Part shown: piece after piece, positions 7,999-16,035 of the stretch
Layout: each line of letters starts with the position of its first letter
Position numbering within the stretch: the stretch's first letter is position 1
Origin: Caballeronia sp. LZ062
GTDB lineage: Bacteria; Pseudomonadota; Gammaproteobacteria; Burkholderiales; Burkholderiaceae
DNA: 64,000 nt
Assembly (NCBI RefSeq): GCF_031450785.1
Contig: NZ_JARTWB010000002.1
Span: forward strand, 372,001-436,000
Direction of reading: 5' to 3'
The notes under the pieces: model-generated
The model's database searches: none
What the model was told of the DNA's origin: nothing
What the model saw: only the letters and a program-made list of their open reading frames with translations
Program-made: the position numbers and the translations under genes

Positions 7999-10062
7999 AT
8001 GGAAAAGGGTATGTCAGGGGTGAATCACGACTACTGGCAAGGCCAGGTCGGCGCTGCCTATCGTCGCCAGCAGGAAGGGCGAACAGCGCTTGGCAACGCC
8101 AACTATCGGGAACAGGAAGCGTGGGTCGCCGCTCACCTGAAAGAACGTAGCGAACGTCTCGGCAGACCGGTGGAAGTACTGGACTTCGGGTGCGGCTTCG
8201 GCCGCATGGCGCGTGCGCTCGCGCCGTTGCCGTTCGTCGCCTATCACGGATACGACTTCTCTGCGGAGATGACGCGCGAACTCCTGGACGATCCGCCCGC
8301 CGGTTTCGATGCCTCGCATGCAGTGCGCGTGGCGCCGAGCGCGCCGGAGGCGTTCGGGGGGCGCCGCTTCGACATCGTGTTCACGGTGTCCGTGCTGATT
8401 CACAACGCGCAGGAAGATGCCAGCCGGCTCATTTCCGACATGGCGTCGCTGCTCAAGCCGGACGGGTATCTGCTCCTCATCGAAAACCAGATGGTTCCCT
8501 TCGAACTGAAGGAGAACAACTGGCACGCCGGCTGTTGGCTTCATGACTACGTGGGCGACTTGGCGCGGGCTTATGACATCGACGTGTTTCATGGTCAGAT
8601 TCCGGATCACGACGTCTACCTGGTTCGCCCGAGCGGCACACACGGCCGCAACGTGCGGATCATCGACCGCGAAGGCGTAGCGCGGCCGCTCGCCGACGAC
8701 GAACGCCTGCGCCTGAGTCTGCCGCGTCTGCGCGTCGCCCTCAAAGGGCTCGAGAGCGAACTGGAGCATCGCGACGTCGCATCGGTGGAAGGGCAACTTC
8801 ACGATGTCGCGGAGCAAAGCGAAATGCAGTCGCGCGTCATCGCGGAGCAGCGCAGGCAGATCGAGGAGCAGCAAAAGCTCATCACCGCCCTTTCGGGCGA
8901 GCGCGACACGCTGGCACGCGCGCAGCGAATGCGCATGCGTCTGCAGCGCACGCTGATGCAGGCACACGCCGAAGCGCCGCTCGCACCCGATGCCGTCGAA
9001 GCCGGCGACGACTCTGCGCAAAAGAGCTTCGAGCGTGCCTTCCCGCATGCAACCTCATTCGAATGGCAGGCGATCCGCGACACCATGTACGCGAATGCCG
9101 ACGAACGCTTCGCATGCGTGTGCCACATCTTCCATGAAGACTGGGTCGGCATGCGCTCGGCGGTCGGCGCGCTTCCCGGATGGAAGCTGTCCATCCCGTC
9201 CGCGAACCCGATTCCGATCCCGGAGATCGAGCGGATCATCGCGCTGCTCGAAGAGCATGGCGTCCGGAAGCTCGTGCTGCACGGCATCTCCGATCCGATG
9301 TACGGGCTGTCGCGTGCACTCGCCAGCACGGGCTTCGACCAGCAATACCTGGTCTGGCACGGCACCACGACACAGTGGGTGTGGGACGACGAGCGTCGCT
9401 TCGCGCATCGCGCCATTCAGATGGCGCGAGACGGCGAGGTGCGCCGCTTCAGCGCGATCCGTCGCGGGCTGGGACCGATCGTCGGCGAACGCAACTTCGC
9501 GCCGCAACTGGTGAACATGCCGCCGCGCTTCGCAAGCCGCAACATAGCCGGCCGCACGGTACGCCATGAACGCTGCCATGCGCTCGCGCCGTCGTGGAAC
9601 GACCTGCGCAAGAACCTCGCGACCAACGTGCTCGCCGCCCAATGCGTGGATCGCGTGGAGAAAGTCCATGTCGTCGCCAAGAACTTCGACTTGCCGAAAT
9701 GGCTCGCGCCGAAGGTCACGAAGGCCGCATACCGCGACCATACGAGCATGCTCGAGATGATGGCGTCGATGGACATCGTGCTCAACGTCACGACCATCGA
9801 CTGCCATCCGATGGTGGACCTCGAGTCGATGTCGGTCGGGACCCCGTGCGTGCGCGGGCCGCTGTTCCTCGACGGGCTGGAGGACCACGCCTATGTGCGC
9901 CTGACGGCGGTCGACAATCCCATGAGCGTCGACGACGTGCGGCGGCGCATCGACGAGGTGCTGAGCGTCGGCGCGAGCGAGTTGCAAGACGTCATGTCGG
10001 ACTATCGCGGCGCCTTGCTCGAACTGTCGCGCGCGCGGTACCTGGAATTCCTTGAGATTTGA
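7999..10062 (+). CDS. SAM methyltransferase / coiled coil / glycosyltransferase-like fusion
   Basis: The 687-residue protein has three parts. Residues about 10-220 are a class I methyltransferase with motif I LDFGCGFGR (61-69), YDFSAEM (85-91) and a motif near 124-131 (FDIVFTVS). Residues about 270-322 form a strongly charged coiled coil (EQRRQIEEQQKLI). Residues 350-687 resemble a GT-B C-terminal half, with LVLHGISDP, LVWHG and the late ESMSVGTPCVRGP segment. A methyltransferase in an ABC-type O-antigen locus commonly methylates the non-reducing end or a side position. The fusion to a transferase through a coiled coil recalls length-controlling enzymes such as WbdD, but no WbdD-like kinase domain is visible here. 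It sits between two paralogous GT genes. Confidence 0.82.
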   Translation: MEKGMSGVNHDYWQGQVGAAYRRQQEGRTALGNANYREQEAWVAAHLKERSERLGRPVEVLDFGCGFGRMARALAPLPFVAYHGYDFSAEMTRELLDDPPAGFDASHAVRVAPSAPEAFGGRRFDIVFTVSVLIHNAQEDASRLISDMASLLKPDGYLLLIENQMVPFELKENNWHAGCWLHDYVGDLARAYDIDVFHGQIPDHDVYLVRPSGTHGRNVRIIDREGVARPLADDERLRLSLPRLRVALKGLESELEHRDVASVEGQLHDVAEQSEMQSRVIAEQRRQIEEQQKLITALSGERDTLARAQRMRMRLQRTLMQAHAEAPLAPDAVEAGDDSAQKSFERAFPHATSFEWQAIRDTMYANADERFACVCHIFHEDWVGMRSAVGALPGWKLSIPSANPIPIPEIERIIALLEEHGVRKLVLHGISDPMYGLSRALASTGFDQQYLVWHGTTTQWVWDDERRFAHRAIQMARDGEVRRFSAIRRGLGPIVGERNFAPQLVNMPPRFASRNIAGRTVRHERCHALAPSWNDLRKNLATNVLAAQCVDRVEKVHVVAKNFDLPKWLAPKVTKAAYRDHTSMLEMMASMDIVLNVTTIDCHPMVDLESMSVGTPCVRGPLFLDGLEDHAYVRLTAVDNPMSVDDVRRRIDEVLSVGASELQDVMSDYRGALLELSRARYLEFLEI

Positions 10063-10072
10063 TTTAGGCCCC

Positions 10073-12283
10073 ATGAGAGTATTCGTCACCACAGAGCTGT
10101 ATCCGTTCACCCATGGCGGGATCGGGCGATCCATCTCGAACATGATCTCTACTTCGACCGAGGCGGAGCTGGACGACACGGCTGTCGTCTGGGTCGGAGA
10201 ACAGCTGGACGCGGCACGCTTCGCCGCGCTGTATCCGCGCGTCAGGCTCGTCGTGGCGTCGCCGGAAAACTATCGCCTCGCAGACAACGACGGAACGACC
10301 TATCCCCCGGCGTGGGCGTTCACCGATTCCGAATGGCACTGGCTCTCGGTCAGGGCGATGCAGGGATTGCGCCGGCTCGCCGATGAAGTGCCGCGCATCG
10401 AATACGTGGAGTTTCCGGACTGGGGCGGCCTAGGTTTCGCGAGCATTCAGGAAAAGCTGCTGGGCACGGCGTTCCAGGACACGGTGCTGGCGGTCAGGCT
10501 TCATACGGCGGATAGTTTGCTGCTGGATGTCGACAACCGGCCGGCGAACCGGCAGGGCCTCGTGGTGTTCGACCTCGAGCGCAAGGCATTGGCTGATTGC
10601 GATCTGGTCGTCGCGCAATTGCCCGAGGTGGCACGCGCCATCCAGACCTTCTTCGCTTTCCCCGATGAGCAGTGGTTCCCGCGCCTGTGCCAGCATGCCT
10701 CGCCGGTGCTGCTGGACAGCGGCAAGGTCGCGGCGCGTTCTATCGAGCCTTCGCTCGACACGCACATCGTGTTTTCGTCGAAGATCCAGCATCTGAAGCG
10801 GCCGGAAATGTTCGTGCGCGGATGCTGCGGATTTCTCCGGGCGTCTCCGGACTATCGCGGCTCCATCGTGTTCGCGGCCCACACGACGGACGAAGTCTAT
10901 CTGGAGCGCATCCGGCGCATGATTCCGGCGGATCTCAGGCAGCGTTTCACGTTTCACGCCGCGCTGAGCGCCGCCGAGCGAGAGGCGATCGTTTCGCGTT
11001 CCGTGTGCGTGACGTCGTCCTCCTTCGAGTCGTTTTGTCTGTCGGCCTACGAAGCGTCGCTATCCGGCGGGATCTGCGTGCTCAACAATGCTAACCCCGC
11101 GTTCGGTGACGGCTCCCCGTGGATAGACGGCGTCAACTGCGTCAAATTCGACGGAACGGCTGCCGGTCTCGCCCGCTCGCTGGGCCGGGCGGTGACGGGC
11201 GGCGCACGCGAGGTGGTGCGCCTGCCCGTCACGCCCGCGCCGTGGACGATCGCGCCCGAGCGGCGGCGCGGCAACGCGGCCGCGCGCCCGGCCGATGCCA
11301 CAGGCGCGGAGGGCGAGCGCAATCCGCTCGTCTCGGTCGTCGTGCCGCACTTCAATCTCGGAAGCTATCTGCTGCGCACCATCGACTCCATTCTGGCTTC
11401 GACCTACGCCAACGTAGAGATCGTGGTCGTGGACGATTGCTCGACCGACAGCCTCAGCCGGCTGACCGTCGAGCGTCTGGAAGGCGTGGACGAGCGCCTG
11501 CGGATCGTGCGCAACGAGATGAACCTTGGTCTTGCGGCCACGCGCAACGTCGCGTTGACGCATGTGCGCGGCGAGTATGTGCTGACGCTCGATGCCGACG
11601 ACCTGATCGGTCCCGGATTCATCGAGCTTGCGGTGCGGGCTTTGATGCGTCGCCCCGACTACGACTTCGTCGTGCCGCAGACCGGGTTCTTTCACGACGC
11701 CGAGGAAGGACGCATCGGCCAGCGCGTCGGCTTTGCCGACTACGCCGTGTTCTATGGCGAAGCGCGTGCAGTGGGCATGCTGGAGAACCGCTTCTCGACG
11801 GCGACCTGCGTGGCGCGTACCCGCGTGCTGCGCGAACTCGGCTACCGGGAGGAACTCGAGGCCTACGAGGACTGGGACATCTATATGCGCGCGGTGATGC
11901 TCGGCAAGCGTTTCATCGTGACGAACGGCATCCACTTTTTCTATCGCCGGCGCAGCGAGTCGATGTTCCATTCCAAGGAACGCCTCGCGCGCCATCGCGC
12001 GCTCTATCACGATCTTTTGCGCAAGAAGGCGTTGTCGCTGGGTCAGTCGCGTCTGCCGCTGTACGCCATGGAAGGCGCCATTCCCGCCGTGGCCGACACC
12101 GGCAGTCTGCAAGAGGAACTCGACGCGGCGCGTGCGCGGATTGCGTACTTCGAGCGAAGCCGCGCGGTGTTCCTCGCACTGCGGTTGCAGCAGAAGTTGC
12201 GGCACGGCGCGCCTTGGGCGTTGGCGCTGATGCTGAAGGCAGCCAAGGCCGCCCGGGCAGTGAAGCGACGCCTGAGGGCCTGA
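10073..12283 (+). CDS. Bifunctional glycosyltransferase, GT4-like domain fused to GT2 (paralog)
   Basis: This 736-residue protein is a paralog of the one at 5798, sharing the MRVFVTTELYPFT start, the VEFPDWGG block, SSKIQHLKRPEMFVRG, FESFCLSAYEASLSG and a second GT2 module starting near NPLVSVVVPHFNLG with LDADD and AYEDWDIYMRA. The ATG at 10073, 10 bases after the preceding stop, is chosen over an in-frame TTG at 10052 because it matches the paralog. Tandem duplication followed by divergence around the methyltransferase fusion is the simplest history; the two probably act on adjacent or alternative positions of the same glycan. Confidence 0.87.
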   Translation: MRVFVTTELYPFTHGGIGRSISNMISTSTEAELDDTAVVWVGEQLDAARFAALYPRVRLVVASPENYRLADNDGTTYPPAWAFTDSEWHWLSVRAMQGLRRLADEVPRIEYVEFPDWGGLGFASIQEKLLGTAFQDTVLAVRLHTADSLLLDVDNRPANRQGLVVFDLERKALADCDLVVAQLPEVARAIQTFFAFPDEQWFPRLCQHASPVLLDSGKVAARSIEPSLDTHIVFSSKIQHLKRPEMFVRGCCGFLRASPDYRGSIVFAAHTTDEVYLERIRRMIPADLRQRFTFHAALSAAEREAIVSRSVCVTSSSFESFCLSAYEASLSGGICVLNNANPAFGDGSPWIDGVNCVKFDGTAAGLARSLGRAVTGGAREVVRLPVTPAPWTIAPERRRGNAAARPADATGAEGERNPLVSVVVPHFNLGSYLLRTIDSILASTYANVEIVVVDDCSTDSLSRLTVERLEGVDERLRIVRNEMNLGLAATRNVALTHVRGEYVLTLDADDLIGPGFIELAVRALMRRPDYDFVVPQTGFFHDAEEGRIGQRVGFADYAVFYGEARAVGMLENRFSTATCVARTRVLRELGYREELEAYEDWDIYMRAVMLGKRFIVTNGIHFFYRRRSESMFHSKERLARHRALYHDLLRKKALSLGQSRLPLYAMEGAIPAVADTGSLQEELDAARARIAYFERSRAVFLALRLQQKLRHGAPWALALMLKAAKAARAVKRRLRA

Positions 12284-12309
12284 CGGCGCGCATCGACTGC
12301 CGCCGGAAC

Positions 12310-12335
12310 ACGCGCGCCGAAGCGTCGGCGCGCGT
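12310..12335. terminator. Hairpin between convergent genes, candidate bidirectional terminator
   Basis: An 11-base perfect inverted repeat (12310-12320 and 12325-12335) with loop AGCG lies in the 84-base gap between the plus-strand gene ending at 12283 and the minus-strand gene ending at 12368. No clear T-tract follows on either strand, so Rho-independent action is uncertain. Confidence 0.5.
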
Positions 12336-12367
12336 GCGCTTTCCGAGCGCTTTCCCAGCGGTTTCCT

Positions 12368-14350
12368 TTAACGCAGCTTGCCGGCCCGCTCCAGGACGCC
12401 GCGAAAGAACTCGCGATACGCTTGCGTGCGCACGCTCCAGTCCCAGCTACGGATGCTCTGAAGGTTCTCGTCAGACAGTTCCTTGAGCCGGTGCCGGTCG
12501 ACGGTGAGCTTCTCGATGGCTTCGGCGAGGCATTCGGCCGACCGTTCCTTCAGGATGAACTCCTGCTGGCGCGGCCCGAGTGCTTCGGACACGATGCCCA
12601 CATTGGTCGAAATCACCGGTACGCCGCACGCCATGGCTTCGAGAACCGGATTGGGCGTTCCCTCGGCTTCCGAGCAGCAGATCAGCAAGTCGAGCGAGTT
12701 GTAATAAGCCGGCATCTGGCTGTGCGGGATATGCCGCACCTGCCGGTCCGCGAAGTGCTCCTGGAACTTCACGCCTCTCGCGCGCAGCATGTCGAGCGCC
12801 GGTCTGAGGATCGTGTGAAAGCCTTTCGGATCGCGCGGCGCGCCGTCGGCCCCGGCCGAGCCCCACGCGCTGTTGCCCGACCAGCCGATCCGAAGCTCAT
12901 GCGCGCTTGCGTCGCTGAAGCGCGCGAGATTCACCGGCTCGAACCGCGTCAGATCGACGCCGTCGGGCGTCTCGCCGCGCGGCTTCGGATAGTGCGGAAT
13001 GTTCTCGTAGATGCGCTTGAGGATGTTGGAACTGACCGTGTATCCGCTCGCCAGATGGTACATGGGCGCACGATCCCGCGTCTCTTCATCGCTCAGGAAC
13101 AGGTGGTCGTAGACCGTGAAGGTGATCGGACGCGGCGTGACCAGCCGCTCGACGAACGGCGTCCAGCCCCCGCACAGTCGCTCGACGTAAGGGCGTCCCC
13201 AATCGAGGTCGAGATGGTGGAGCGGTTCGCGCCAGAACATGTGCACGAGGTCGTGGCCCTTCGTCATCTCCAGCACCAGCACCGGATTTCCGATGTCCTT
13301 CAGCGTGATCATGTCGAACTCGAACTCGTCCGACACATAGCGCATGATCTGGCGCGCGATGTTGGCGAGCGCCCATGTTCCCGTATCGACCATTAGCGCG
13401 ATGCGCGGTCGCCGCGCGCTGTTCTTCGTACTCGCGGGCGCAGTTGGCGCCGGCATTGGCGCCGTGACCGGCTGGGCAACGAAGGGCGCGCGCAGATGAT
13501 GCTTGCTGTCGAAGTGCGCTGCAGCGACCAGAAGACGCTCCGCGCCGACCAGCGCCTGCGTCGGCCGGTTTTCGGCAAGCCGCAGGCCAGGTGCGTCGCT
13601 CATGCCGATTTTTCGGCCCTGCTGGAACAGGCGCAGCGACAGGTCGGTGTCTTCCAGCCCTCCCGCCAGCGTTTCGTCGTATCCGCCCATTTCCAGGAGC
13701 GACGATACCTTCATGAACATGACCGGCCCGGAAAGCAGCGTGACGAGATATCCGCCGTGGGTGTGCGGCCTCGCCGAACTCAGCACTTCGCTTGCGATTT
13801 CCAGCCGGCCCGGCGCGATTCGGGGAACCAGGTAGCCGATACCGGTCGAGCCGGTTGGCGTGGTGTCGTCGGCGGCGGACATCACGAGGAAATGGCACCC
13901 CAGGCTTGCGATGTCGCGCTGCGTGTGCGCGAGGAAGTCGCGGGTAATGCCCACGCCCGGCTCGACGAACATGATCCACTCGGTTCGCGCAAGGCGCGCC
14001 GTTGCGTTCAGGCGAGCAGCACGATTCGACTCTGTTCCGGCCGCTTCGACGCGCGCCTTCAACGGCGCGGTTTCGAGAAACGTTTGCGTGGCGGGCAGAG
14101 CGGCTGCGTCGGCCACGATCAGCAGTTCGCCCGCGAAGTGAGGCAGATGTTGCGCGAGCGCCTTACAGAAAGCGAGCGCCTGCGCGTCGTCACCATTGCT
14201 CAGAAGCGCGACGGTGAGCCGCACGCCCTGGTCGCCGATATTCGCGCCGTCGGCTGTGCCTGCGTCGTGAGCGAGGAATTCATGGAGACGGTGCCCGAGG
14301 AAGGCACGCGTCTCCAGTTCGAGCTGCAACGGCGATACGGAGTCGTTCAT
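12368..14350 (-). CDS. Two-domain glycosyltransferase, GT2-like N-terminus and GT4 C-terminus
   Basis: The 660-residue product is the last gene of the leftward operon. The N-terminal half is GT2-like (LTVALLSNGDDAQ, then GGLEDTDLSLRLFQQGR), but the usual DxD position reads VEPGVG, so this half may be inactive or atypical. The C-terminal half from about 310 is GT-B/GT4: RIGWSGN, then CSEAEGTPNPVLEAMACG and PVISTNVG, the E-x7-E region that binds the nucleotide sugar. ATG 14348-14350 follows the previous stop by one base. Acceptor and donor are unknown; methyltransferase and membrane partners suggest O-antigen decoration. Confidence 0.83.
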   Translation of the reverse strand: MNDSVSPLQLELETRAFLGHRLHEFLAHDAGTADGANIGDQGVRLTVALLSNGDDAQALAFCKALAQHLPHFAGELLIVADAAALPATQTFLETAPLKARVEAAGTESNRAARLNATARLARTEWIMFVEPGVGITRDFLAHTQRDIASLGCHFLVMSAADDTTPTGSTGIGYLVPRIAPGRLEIASEVLSSARPHTHGGYLVTLLSGPVMFMKVSSLLEMGGYDETLAGGLEDTDLSLRLFQQGRKIGMSDAPGLRLAENRPTQALVGAERLLVAAAHFDSKHHLRAPFVAQPVTAPMPAPTAPASTKNSARRPRIALMVDTGTWALANIARQIMRYVSDEFEFDMITLKDIGNPVLVLEMTKGHDLVHMFWREPLHHLDLDWGRPYVERLCGGWTPFVERLVTPRPITFTVYDHLFLSDEETRDRAPMYHLASGYTVSSNILKRIYENIPHYPKPRGETPDGVDLTRFEPVNLARFSDASAHELRIGWSGNSAWGSAGADGAPRDPKGFHTILRPALDMLRARGVKFQEHFADRQVRHIPHSQMPAYYNSLDLLICCSEAEGTPNPVLEAMACGVPVISTNVGIVSEALGPRQQEFILKERSAECLAEAIEKLTVDRHRLKELSDENLQSIRSWDWSVRTQAYREFFRGVLERAGKLR

Positions 14351-14351
14351 T

Positions 14352-15620
14352 TTATCGGCGCTCCTTCGCAAGCATGGCGCCGATGAGGCGAAGAACGGGC
14401 TTCGGCACGACCCGGCGAATCGCGAGCCATATGCGAACGATGCGCCAGGGAACCGCTGCGAGCCGCTGATGCGCTTCCTGCAGTTGATGGTCGCGCGCCG
14501 CAATGGTCTGCGAGAGCGCGGCCCCCGCGTGTTCGCGTGCCTCAATGGCTTCCTGCAGGATCCGGTTCTGCTCCTCGTGACGCGCGATGGCGTCCCATAC
14601 GAGCTGGTTTTCGGCCTTTGCGGCGCGCACGGCGACGCGTAGTGCTTCGTTGTCGTGCTCGCAGAAGTGGAGGCGCGCTTCGAGCTGTGCGCGCGAATCC
14701 TCGGCGACTTCGAGCTGCTGCTGCAGCTGCGCGCGTGAATTCTCGGCGACTTCGAGGCTCGCGCGAAACTGCGCGACCATATTTGCGCGAGTCTGCTCGG
14801 GGCGAAGCCGCCCGCCCCAAACGGCATCGCCGGGGAACAGCTCCTGCCGGCCCATGTCCATCGACACCGGATATCCCGCGAACAGCGCAGCGCCGATCTT
14901 CGCCGGTCCCCACACGCCGACGTAGTAGGACGTCTGGTCAGGAACCGGCGCCACGTCTTCCTGCATCGGCACGAAGATTCCTGGTGCGAGGTCCACATAC
15001 TTGAGCATGCGGTCCTGCGTGTCGTCATGCCGCGCCACGCCGAGCGCGCCGGCCTCGTCGAACATGCCGAAACCCACGGCCAGCGTGCCGAGATGCCACG
15101 ACGCGGCGGGGCCCAGCACGTCTTCGGCGATCTGCTGGAACTCTTCGCGCGTGAACCTGTGCTTGTGGTACGGATTCGTGCCGCCGTCCTTGAAGTACCA
15201 GTGATCGTTGGGCGCCGAGATGATGATCGTCGCGTTCGGGGCCGCCACGGCTTTCAGGTTGACGAGAAATGCCCGCGGATCGTCGAGATGCTCGATCGTC
15301 TCGAGCGACACGATCAGATCAAAACGCTTGTCGCCGACGATGGCTTGCAGCGATTCAGCCGGAGCGGCATGGTACGACACAGCCGGATCGACGAACCGCG
15401 CTTGTGCACGGCGCACCGCATCCTCGGAAACGTCGATGCCGAGCACCGATGCCGCGCCCCACTGGCGCATGAGCCACGAGCCGTAGCCCTCGCCACATGC
15501 GATGTCCAGAACATTGGCGTCCTTGCATGCCTCGCGCGCCGACAGATATCGCGCCATGTGAATCGACGCTTCAAGTGCACTGTAGGGCGCAGTACGCTCG
15601 AACAGGGAAAGCCGCTCCAT
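14352..15620 (-). CDS. SAM-dependent methyltransferase with C-terminal coiled coil
   Basis: The 422-residue protein begins with a class I methyltransferase: motif I LDIACGEGYG (38-47), acidic ribose-binding GIDVSEDAV (61-69), and LIVSLETIEHLDDP around 102-115. Residues about 275-388 are a long coiled coil containing a near-exact 14-residue duplication (289-302 and 303-316). It ends in a basic, amphipathic tail (WRIVRIWLAIRRVVPK) that could touch the membrane. Methyltransferase plus coiled coil plus membrane tail is the layout of O-antigen terminator WbdD without its kinase. Sugar O-methylation is the most likely reaction. It is separated by one base from the downstream gene and by about 40 from the upstream gtrA-like gene. 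Confidence 0.85.
   Translation of the reverse strand: MERLSLFERTAPYSALEASIHMARYLSAREACKDANVLDIACGEGYGSWLMRQWGAASVLGIDVSEDAVRRAQARFVDPAVSYHAAPAESLQAIVGDKRFDLIVSLETIEHLDDPRAFLVNLKAVAAPNATIIISAPNDHWYFKDGGTNPYHKHRFTREEFQQIAEDVLGPAASWHLGTLAVGFGMFDEAGALGVARHDDTQDRMLKYVDLAPGIFVPMQEDVAPVPDQTSYYVGVWGPAKIGAALFAGYPVSMDMGRQELFPGDAVWGGRLRPEQTRANMVAQFRASLEVAENSRAQLQQQLEVAEDSRAQLEARLHFCEHDNEALRVAVRAAKAENQLVWDAIARHEEQNRILQEAIEAREHAGAALSQTIAARDHQLQEAHQRLAAVPWRIVRIWLAIRRVVPKPVLRLIGAMLAKERR
14673..14756 (-). repeat. Tandem 42-nt repeat encoding two heptads each
   Basis: Two adjacent 42-base units (14673-14714 and 14715-14756) encode LEVAEDSRAQLEAR and LEVAENSRAQLQQQ. Their last 30 plus-strand bases differ at only three positions. 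Because 42 bases equal exactly 14 residues, that is two coiled-coil heptads, gain or loss of a unit would keep frame and coil register. Confidence 0.75.
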
Positions 15621-15659
15621 GTGAATGTTCCTCGTGTGGACCGCACGGGCCGAAGGCTG

Positions 15660-16034
15660 CTAGCGCAGTCTCAGGCGACCCGTTGTGATGAATGACATGA
15701 ACTGAAAATTGCAATAGAAGGTGAACGGCGTGACCAGAATCTTCGACACGATCGGCGCGAGACCGAAGCGGTGCGTCAGCAAATCGATGGCAAACGACGC
15801 CGCCAGAATCGCGATAGCCTGATAGACGACATAGCAGAGCAGCTTTCCGAGCAGATAGTGCTCGTGATACTGAAAGACGCGGCGCACGGAGACGAAAAAG
15901 ACGAACAGCACGGCGGCCGTCGCGCTCGCTGTGTTCGCCATCCAGACGGGTGCCTTGAGCGCCGTCAGCGCGCCGAAGAGACAGAAATCGATCAACCATC
16001 CGAGTCCCGAGACGAGACCGAAACGCATGAGCAT
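15660..16034 (-). CDS. GtrA-like small membrane protein
   Basis: The 124-residue protein has four hydrophobic segments and the FGLVSGLGWLIDFCLF opening and FYCNFQF closing segments of the GtrA family, proposed to flip or organise undecaprenyl-phosphate-linked monosaccharides. In gtr systems a GtrB-type GT2 charges undecaprenyl phosphate, GtrA helps move it across the membrane, and a GT-C enzyme transfers the sugar. The adjacent large membrane protein (1 base upstream) and the GT2 at 22597 are candidate partners in the same operon. ATG at 16034 is used; 16028 is also possible. Confidence 0.82.
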   Translation of the reverse strand: MLMRFGLVSGLGWLIDFCLFGALTALKAPVWMANTASATAAVLFVFFVSVRRVFQYHEHYLLGKLLCYVVYQAIAILAASFAIDLLTHRFGLAPIVSKILVTPFTFYCNFQFMSFITTGRLRLR

Positions 16035-16035
16035 G

